DNA of 64,000 bases, from assembly GCA_004138175.2 (NCBI GenBank), contig RYFE02000001.1, forward strand, positions 248,001-312,000. Direction: 5' to 3'. A program made the position numbers and the translations under genes. This DNA comes from Chloroflexales bacterium ZM16-3 (GTDB taxonomy: Bacteria; Chloroflexota; Chloroflexia; Chloroflexales; Chloroflexaceae). The notes below the pieces were generated by a model that ran no database searches, was not told where the DNA came from, and worked only from the letters and a program-made list of their open reading frames with translations. Shown one piece after another: positions 1-6,400 of the stretch (positions within the stretch are counted from its first letter, which is position 1; every line of letters starts with the position of its first letter).

Positions 1-191
1 CCACTTTGCACGAGGTAGACGGCCACCTCAGCGCCGCGATTGAGCAAGGGCTGGGCGGCGCGCTGCACCGCAGCGCGATCAAGCTTGCCGCCCGGATCGG
101 TAATCACGAGTTGGCCCTGGGCGAGGGCCGGCGCGGCCAGCAGCAGCAGGAGCGCTACTGCAGCCGCTAGTCGGAGGATGGAGCGGATCAT
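1..191 (-). CDS. Secreted protein, N-terminal fragment, possibly TPM-domain
   Basis: The gene starts at ATG 191 (complement) behind a strong GGAGGG ribosome site at about 195-200 and runs off the left edge, so only about 63 residues are visible. They form a clear signal peptide (MIRSILRLAAAVALLLLLAA, cut near ALAQG) followed by a segment beginning QLVITDPGGKLDRAAVQRA and ending AEVAVYLVQSG. That order, a short strand with Asp, a helix, then a hydrophobic strand, resembles the start of TPM (YgcG-like) domains found in many secreted or membrane-anchored bacterial proteins. The family call is weak because the rest is missing; that the protein is exported is well supported. Confidence 0.6.
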   Translation of the reverse strand, partial: MIRSILRLAAAVALLLLLAAPALAQGQLVITDPGGKLDRAAVQRAAQPLLNRGAEVAVYLVQS

Positions 192-243
192 ATTCCCTCC
201 AAAATTCAGTGTTGAGGACTGAGCTCTCATACGCAACATGCAA

Positions 244-1167
244 TTATGGTGCCGGTGGGGCAGAGAGATCAAGCGCGCTGTCGGGGGCAGTAATGCCAAC
301 ATCGGTGTCGAAGTCGAACATGTGCATCATCAAGACGAAGCTGAAGGGCAGCGGCGTCTCGCCCGGGGTCGTCCCAGCGAAGGTTAGGCTCACCTGATGC
401 AGGTAGCCATCCTCGCAGACCCAGAGGTCGGAACCGACGCTATCGACGTGCTCAGGGGCTGTGTCAACCGGCATGCCGCTGTCGCTCAGGCTCTTCAGGA
501 CAGCCAGGGAGACGGCGCGGTCGCCGCTGAAGCGCTGGCAGGTTTGGCTGTCGATCTGCTCCTGGCCGGCTGGCGTAAATCCGGCGGGGTCAACGCCGCT
601 CTGGGCGACGAGGGCGAGCAGGCCGGCGGGGTAGAGCGGCGGAGTGGCCATAACCGACCGGGCTTGGGGCAGGCGGTACCAGGAATCCTGGGTCGCGCCG
701 ATCACCGAAATAGGGCCGTGGATGTAGTTCTGCCCGGCGACGTGTACCACCTGGATGCCGCGAGGCGAGCTGCTGCCGTAGAGGGCGGTGACGAAGCCAG
801 TGAGCGCAAATCGGTAGTCGGCGCCAGAGAATGCGCCCTTCATGCCCATGATCTCGGCGGGGGCCTGCGAGCTCCCGAGGGTGATCGCCCCAACCGCCCC
901 GTTGCCGCTCATTGTCACATCGACCATGTAGCTCTGGGCGATGGAGGCAGCCTGCACTCCAGCCAGCAGATCCGCCGATGCCGCCGATGTATCGGAGCTG
1001 CCGGTTGCTGTGGCGATGGCCGTCGGCGGGGGGGTGGCCGTCGGCGGGGGGGTGGCCGTCGGCGGGGGGGTGGCCGTCGGCGGGGGGGTGGCCGTCGGCG
1101 GGGGGGCGACGGGGCCGCAGGCGGCGAGGAGCAGGGCGAGCAGGATGATAGGCGCTAGTCGGTGCAT
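244..1167 (-). CDS. Putative lipoprotein with PPPTAT repeats
   Basis: A 307-residue protein with a lipoprotein signal peptide: a short basic start, a hydrophobic stretch and the lipobox LLAAC at about residues 13-17, so Cys17 would be lipidated. Five tandem PPPTAT hexapeptides follow, a flexible Pro/Thr stalk tethering the globular part to the membrane. The remaining 240 residues alternate beta-rich and loop segments and contain a Cys pair (SQTCQRF and LWVCEDG). The layout loosely recalls LppX/LprG-type lipid-binding lipoproteins, but no diagnostic motif is visible, so the function is left open. The upstream ribosome site is poor. The gene is divergent from the small membrane protein at 1334. 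Confidence 0.75.
   Translation of the reverse strand: MHRLAPIILLALLLAACGPVAPPPTATPPPTATPPPTATPPPTATPPPTAIATATGSSDTSAASADLLAGVQAASIAQSYMVDVTMSGNGAVGAITLGSSQAPAEIMGMKGAFSGADYRFALTGFVTALYGSSSPRGIQVVHVAGQNYIHGPISVIGATQDSWYRLPQARSVMATPPLYPAGLLALVAQSGVDPAGFTPAGQEQIDSQTCQRFSGDRAVSLAVLKSLSDSGMPVDTAPEHVDSVGSDLWVCEDGYLHQVSLTFAGTTPGETPLPFSFVLMMHMFDFDTDVGITAPDSALDLSAPPAP
1016..1107 (-). repeat. 18-bp tandem repeat inside the lipoprotein gene
   Basis: About five near-identical copies of GTGGCCGTCGGCGGGGGG (+ strand) encode the PPPTAT stalk. The uniform runs of G make it a likely site for slippage that changes stalk length in multiples of six residues. Confidence 0.8.
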
Positions 1168-1267
1168 CTGGAGGTGTCTCAGCTATAGCAGGTTTAGGTT
1201 AGGAGGCTGTAGCGGGATTATATCATGCGAGGATGGGCGAGGAGGCTCACAAGTACGTATCCGGTAG

Positions 1268-1296
1268 TTGCGTATAGCACATCGCTGCGGTATGAT
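1268..1296 (+). promoter_or_regulatory. Sigma-70-like promoter for the small membrane protein
   Basis: TTGCGT at 1268-1273 and TATGAT at 1291-1296 are separated by exactly 17 bases, close to the TTGACA/TATAAT consensus. The gene starts 38 bases downstream at 1334. Confidence 0.5.
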
Positions 1297-1333
1297 ACGT
1301 CAAAGGTCGCGGCAAAGGAAAGGCAGGTCGGAC

Positions 1334-1519
1334 ATGGATCTCTGGGTCATGATTGGCATCGTCGTCTTCGTGATGATCGGGCAGGCCGCTCTCTGGTCGT
1401 GGGTGCTGATCGAGCGCCAGCGGAAGATCCCTGACGTGAAGATCCTCAACTGGGATGAGCTGGTCGTCGAGGCGCGGAAGATCGCCGACAACTACTACAA
1501 GGCGATGGGACGACAATAG
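1334..1519 (+). CDS. Small single-pass membrane protein, unknown function
   Basis: A 61-residue protein. The first 28 residues (MDLWVMIGIVVFVMIGQAAL onward) form one transmembrane helix, followed by a basic stop-transfer segment IERQRK and a soluble amphipathic tail ending NYYKAMGRQ. The start at 1334 was preferred to upstream in-frame codons because it follows the purine-rich AGGCAGGTCGG and places the hydrophobic segment at the N-terminus. A good promoter lies upstream and a strong hairpin terminator directly downstream, so this looks like a free-standing transcription unit. No family is recognised. Confidence 0.7.
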   Translation: MDLWVMIGIVVFVMIGQAALWSWVLIERQRKIPDVKILNWDELVVEARKIADNYYKAMGRQ

Positions 1520-1529
1520 CAGCGAATGT

Positions 1530-1560
1530 AATGAAGCGAAAGCACTGCTTTCGCTTCATT
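1530..1560. terminator. Bidirectional terminator hairpin
   Basis: AATGAAGCGAAAGCA (1530-1544) is perfectly complementary to TGCTTTCGCTTCATT (1546-1560), followed by a T-rich stretch CATTTTATT. It lies between two convergent genes ending at 1519 (+) and 1569 (-), and can stop both. Confidence 0.8.
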
Positions 1561-1568
1561 CATTTTAT

Positions 1569-1937
1569 TCACTCTGAGGCGTCGGTCGGGTGAAGCTGGA
1601 GTTCGCGCAGGAACATGAGGAAGGTTCGCGCCTGCTTCTTGTGGTCGGGGCTCAGGCCGTCGTAGAGGGTGACGAACGCATCGCGGTCGCGCGTCTCACT
1701 GGTGAACTTATACTCGTCGCGCCCAGCCGCCTCATTGATCAGGTCGATGGCAGTAGTGCGCAGGTGGATCGCCAGCGCTTCCAGTTCGGTGATCCGCACC
1801 CCCGTCTGCCCCGACTCCACTCCAGAGATGTATGATCCGCTGACGCCGATCTTCCCGCCCAGATCCGTCTGGGTCAGCCGGTCGCGCTGGCGCTTGCGCT
1901 TGATCACCTCGCCGATTCGCTCATTCAGGTTCGCCAT
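1569..1937 (-). CDS. XRE-family helix-turn-helix regulator
   Basis: A 122-residue protein with a Cro/CI-type helix-turn-helix at residues 8-66: the segments LTQTDLGGKIGVSGSYISGV and ELEALAIHLRTTAIDLI match the family's five-helix pattern, with the recognition helix at about GSYISGVESG. The C-terminal half (DRDAFVTLYDGLSPDHKKQA onward) is a helical region of the sort used for dimerisation or sensing. It begins 50 bases after the stop of the ArsA-like gene on the same strand and may share its transcript. Ribosome site GGAGG is present just upstream. Target genes cannot be told from the sequence. Confidence 0.85.
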   Translation of the reverse strand: MANLNERIGEVIKRKRQRDRLTQTDLGGKIGVSGSYISGVESGQTGVRITELEALAIHLRTTAIDLINEAAGRDEYKFTSETRDRDAFVTLYDGLSPDHKKQARTFLMFLRELQLHPTDASE

Positions 1938-1959
1938 AACACCTCCTCACACCTCTCAG

Positions 1960-1980
1960 CAAATCTGCAATCTGCAATTG
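1960..1980. repeat. Short TTGCAGA-type heptamer array
   Basis: CAATCTGCAATCTGCAATTG: two to three copies of the 7-bp unit (complement AGATTGC) between the ArsA-like gene and the XRE gene. Same unit as the arrays near 16.5, 34.0, 41.2, 47.3 and 57.5 kb. Confidence 0.7.
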
Positions 1981-1987
1981 TATGCCG

Positions 1988-3130
1988 CTACGCCCCCGCC
2001 TGGCGCGGCCGGATGACCAGGGTGTCGCCCTGACGAGATGCGCGGATGGCGGCCCCGCCGCGCATGCCCTCGGGGAGCAGGATGTGGCGGCGGTAGGGGC
2101 CGGCGCGCACGATCAGCTCGTCGCCGCTGAGGGTGAGCCCCAGATGCTCGCGGCGCAGGCCGGGCATGTCGATCGCCACGTGGGGGTCGGGCGGGCCGAC
2201 GAGGCGCAGGGGCGGCTCGGCCGGAGGGCCTGGCATGACATCTCCGCCTGTATACAGCGCCGCGCCGATGGCTACCAGGCCGGGCACGCCGCCGGGGGTG
2301 GCGGCGGCCGCAAGCCGCCGCATAGGTAGCTCGGCCCAGGTCTGGGCGGCGTCGGCAAGAACCTGGCGCTGCTCGGCCACCATCAGCCCCAGCGCAGTGA
2401 GCCCCTCGGGCAGCAGCGGCCCAGCGATAATCTGCTCCACCGAGAGCCCGAAGAGTTGGAGGGCCGGCAGTGCCAGCGCGGCCTCCTCTAGGCCGCCCCG
2501 GTCGGGCCGCAGCACGTAGCGCACCCGCGTCTGCGCGGGGGCCACCGTCTCATCGCGCAGGCGCTCCAGCTTGACGCGGGCATCCTGCACCTGGCCGATC
2601 CACTCAAAGGGGATGAGCGCCGAGGGCACCATGGCGCGAGACATCGAGGCGCTGGAGCGGCCGGGTTCGCGGTCGAGGCCAAGGAGCAGGCGCAGCGACC
2701 AGCGGAAGGTGTCGGGCACGCCGAGGGCGCGCAGCAGCGCGTCGTGATGCCCGGCATCCACGCAGATAAGGTCGTAGCTGGCGGACAGGTGGTGCAGGCG
2801 GGCCACGGCCAGGAAGAGGTCGCTGCCGGGGATGATCGGCAGCTCCTCGGCTCCAATGGACGAGGCGGGGGTGCCGCCAGCGCGACCGCGCAGATCGCCC
2901 CAGACGGTGCCCAGATCCTCTAGGGCGTTCAGCGCCCAGAGGTCGAGTCCGGGCGCAACGTGCTGGGGCGCGCCGGAGGAGGGGGCGACGCCCAGCAGGG
3001 GGCCGACGCTATGCGAGGGGCCGATGCTGGCGATGAGGGCGCTGCGGCCACCGGCGGCGGCGGCGGCAGCAGTGGCGGCGGCGGCGGTGGCAGTAGCGCC
3101 GCCGGAGCTTCCGACAAAGATAAGAATCAT
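1988..3130 (-). CDS. ArsA/Get3-like protein with degenerate P-loop and C-terminal Hsp20-like domain
   Basis: A 380-residue protein aligning along its length with anion-transporting ATPases of the ArsA/Get3 family: an N-terminal strand, then VGSSGGATATAAAATA where the family has GKGGVGKTT, then SIGPSHSVGPLLG matching the DPAHSL switch region, and YDLICVDAGHHDALLRAL matching the DTAPTGHTLR segment. Both P-loop lysines and the switch Asp are absent, so ATP hydrolysis is doubtful. The last 60 residues (VAIDMPGLRREHLGLTLSGD onward) look like the Hsp20-like beta domain that caps some bacterial ArsA homologues. It may act as a scaffold or chaperone rather than a pump. The following XRE gene is on the same strand 50 bases away. 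Confidence 0.75.
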   Translation of the reverse strand: MILIFVGSSGGATATAAAATAAAAAAGGRSALIASIGPSHSVGPLLGVAPSSGAPQHVAPGLDLWALNALEDLGTVWGDLRGRAGGTPASSIGAEELPIIPGSDLFLAVARLHHLSASYDLICVDAGHHDALLRALGVPDTFRWSLRLLLGLDREPGRSSASMSRAMVPSALIPFEWIGQVQDARVKLERLRDETVAPAQTRVRYVLRPDRGGLEEAALALPALQLFGLSVEQIIAGPLLPEGLTALGLMVAEQRQVLADAAQTWAELPMRRLAAAATPGGVPGLVAIGAALYTGGDVMPGPPAEPPLRLVGPPDPHVAIDMPGLRREHLGLTLSGDELIVRAGPYRRHILLPEGMRGGAAIRASRQGDTLVIRPRQAGA

Positions 3131-3239
3131 AGGTTGCTCATCTTGCAGACAGGATACGGTGGTGCCATGTGGGCACGCCGGGAATCAGTGTAGCACGCTT
3201 TGGCGGGGACGGGGTGCGGCGTAGAGTCTTGCAAAGATA

Positions 3240-3375
3240 CCCATGGCGGGCGGTTGAAACCGCGCCGACGGGGCGCTCCGCGCCGGGCGTCGGCGCAGGC
3301 CGACGCCGGAACCGCCCGCGCAGGCGGGCGGCTGGCCGCAGGCCCCCGTGACGCGGCTTCAGCCGCCCGCGACGT
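3240..3375. repeat. GC-rich imperfect palindromic element
   Basis: Nested inverted repeats made of GGGCGGTTGAAACCGC, GCCGACG/CGTCGGC, GCGCAGGCGGGCGGC and GCGGCTTCAGCCGCC. The style (GGCTGAAGCC cores) matches the hairpin elements at 26.2 and 59.3 kb, but the shared terminal sequence is not seen. It fills most of the gap before the macroglobulin gene. Confidence 0.6.
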
Positions 3376-3429
3376 TGCTCATGCCCTGGTCGGCGTCCGG
3401 GCTATGGTATACTGCCCGGAGGTGTGCAT

Positions 3430-6400
3430 ATGAAAGGGTTGGAGAGCAGAATGCCGGTTCTGCGCCCGCTGGCCCGCATCTGGACGGCTCTACTCGCCCT
3501 CGCAGCGCTGACGCTGGTGCTCGGCCTCGTTGTGCGTTGGCTGTTTCCCGTTACCCCCTGGATCGCGGCCCCCACACTGGATACCAACACCCCCGTCGAT
3601 GGTGCCGTCGATGTGCTCCCGCGCAGCGAGGTCGTACTTAGCTTCAGCGCGCCTATGAACCGCGCCGCAGCCAGGGGCGCGGTGCGGATCACGCCGCATA
3701 CCGAGGGGGCTTTCCGCTGGTCGGACGACGCTAGGCAGCTCACGTTTACTCCGGCGACCACCCTGGAGCCGGATACGGACTATACGATCCTGGTGGGAGG
3801 CGGTGCGCTGGGCAGTTGGTGGCAGCCGATTGCGGCCCCGCGCCAGATCCGATTTCGTACTGCGCCTCTGCCCGCCGTCGTCGCCGCCCTGCCGAGCGTG
3901 CCCGGCGCGCCCATCGATGGCTCGCTGGCGATCATCTTCAGCCAGGCCATGGTTCCCGCCGATCAGGTCGACCGCCCCCGCGCCCTGACCCAGATCCAGA
4001 TCGATCCGCCGGTCTCGGCCCAGATGCGCTGGATCGACCAGACGACTCTGCTCATCCGCCCGGACACCCCGCTGCGGGCGGCCACCCGCTATACCGCCAC
4101 CATCGCGCCCGAGCTGACTGACTTGCGTGGGGTTGATCTGGGCCGACCATTTAGCTGGAGCTGGAGCACCGCCTGGCCTGAGCCGCTCGACCGCGCCCCC
4201 GTCAACGACGCCCGCTGGGTTAGCCCGCACCAGCCCCTGGCCCTCACGCTCTCGGCCCCGCTCGACCCGGCGCTGCTGCGCTCGGCCCTGGCGATCAACC
4301 CGCCGGTGGAGGGCGAGATCACGACGGCGCAGATCGATGCGACCCAGGTGGTCACCTTCACGCCTCGGCTCGCATGGGAGTATGGCCGCAGCTATCGTGT
4401 GAGCCTGACCTCCGATAACCCGGATCTCGTCGCGCCGCCGGACATCGGCTGGAGCTTTAGCGTCGAGCCGGAGCCTGGTCTGATCGCCTTCTCCCCCGGC
4501 CAGGGCCAGATGATTGCGGCTGGACAGGAGGTGCGCCTGATCTTCAGCACGCCGATGGACGAGGCGGCGCTGCGGGCTGGCCTGAGCATCGATCCGCCTG
4601 TGGGCGATCTCTCGCTTGAGGTGAGCGAGACGGAGGTGCGCCTGCGGCCAAACCTCCAGCCATCCTCGACCTATACGCTCACGGTGGCCGCCGACACGCC
4701 CGACCGCAGCGGCGAGCCGCTTGGCGTCACGGCGACGGTGCGGCTACAGGCGGCCGCCGCCGAGCCAGCCCTGCGCGCGCCCACGGCAACTGCCAATGTT
4801 ATCAGCCTGCCGATCAGCCAGACGGCCCAGATCGTCCTGGAGCGGATCAACCTGTCGCGCCTGGACTTGACGCTCTACCAGCTCGATACGCCGACGGCGG
4901 TGCGGGCGATGGGCCTTGCTCCCGATGCGTGGCGCGACTTCAGCCCCGAGCGCTACGGTCAGTCACTGGCCCGCAGTTGGCAGTTGCCCCTGAGCGACCC
5001 CGCCGATACCCCGACGCGCGACCCGATCACGGTGGCGATCGCCGATGACGCGCCCCTGCCGACGGGAATCTACTACCTGCGCGTGCGCTCGCCCGAGGGG
5101 CCACGGGCCGACCTGCTGCTCCAGGTGTCGTCGCTGGATCTCACGCTGCGCCAGAGCGATAGCCAGGTGCTTGTCTGGGCCACTGATCGGACGAGCGGCG
5201 AGCCGGTGAGCGATGTGCCGCTGCTGCTCTACACAGGCGAGTCGCTGATCACCCGAGGGAAGACGGACGCCGCCGGGGTCTGGGAGCAGCCGATCCAGCG
5301 ACCACAGGGCGGCGCACCCTACCTCGTCCTGGCCGACGGCCCCGCCCCGGCCCTGGTGCGCGGCGACTGGCTGGCTACTCCTATGGACAAGGCTTCGCCG
5401 CGCTTGGGCAGCCTGCTCTTCCTGGATCGGCTCGCCTACCAGCCCGGCGACAGCGTGCAGGTCGGCGGGGTCGCCCGCGCCCGTGACGCCGACGGCGCTA
5501 TGATGTTGCCCATTGCCAGCACACCTTGTCGGATGCAGCTCCTAGCCGCTACGCCGCTGACGCCAAGCCCGAGCGCAGCCTGCGCGATCTCGGCCACTGG
5601 CGCGCTCAGCGGCACCCTGCGGCTCTCGTCACGCCAGCCCCCCGGCGACTACCGTCTGCTCGTGCAGGTGGGCGACAGTACAGCTGAGCTGGCGCTGCGC
5701 GTGGCTGATCAGGTTGCGCAAGCTGATCTGTTCTTCGCCGAGGCTGGCGGTCAGGTGACGCTGCGCGCCATGCGATCTGGGCTGCCCCTGGCCGGAGCGA
5801 TGGTTAGCTGGACGCTCGATCTGGAGCCGCTGGCAATCTCGGCTGACCCTGAGGGGTTTCACTTCAGCACAGAGTCTGGCTTGCTCGGTCAGTTCAGCGG
5901 CGCTGGTACAACCGACGATGACGGCATGCTGGCGATCCCGCTCCCTATGCGCGATGCGGCAGAGGGGCCGCTGCGCTATCGGCTGCGGGCCGAGCTGCGC
6001 TCCGGTGATGATCTACTTGCCGTTGGCCTTCATGATGGACAGATCCTCCCAACAGACGACCGAGTCGGCCTACGGTTGGCGAGCCGAATCGTCATGAGCA
6101 ATGAGCGGGCGACGGTCGATCTGCTCGTCCTGTCCGCAGACGGCACCCCCGCGTCAGGTCGGCGAGTCGGTCTAGCCGTCTACCACAGCGGCAATGTCGG
6201 CAGCGCCCCGGTTATCGTGCGCAGTGCCACCAGCGACGCTCAGGGCTACGCCTCTGCGCAGCTCGTCCAGCTGCCCCCTGGCGCGTACGAGATCGTCGCC
6301 TCCTTGGGCGATAGCGCCAGCAGCGCGGGGCTCTGGGTGGTTGGCGGGCGCTACGCTGGCTGGCAGAACGCGCCGGGCCAGGTGACGCTGGTGGCCGACC

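Noticed and set aside
397-1267. Gly/Arg-rich reading frames opposite the lipoprotein gene
   Set aside because: Low-complexity shadows created by the 18-bp GC-rich repeat on the other strand; no ribosome site or domain.
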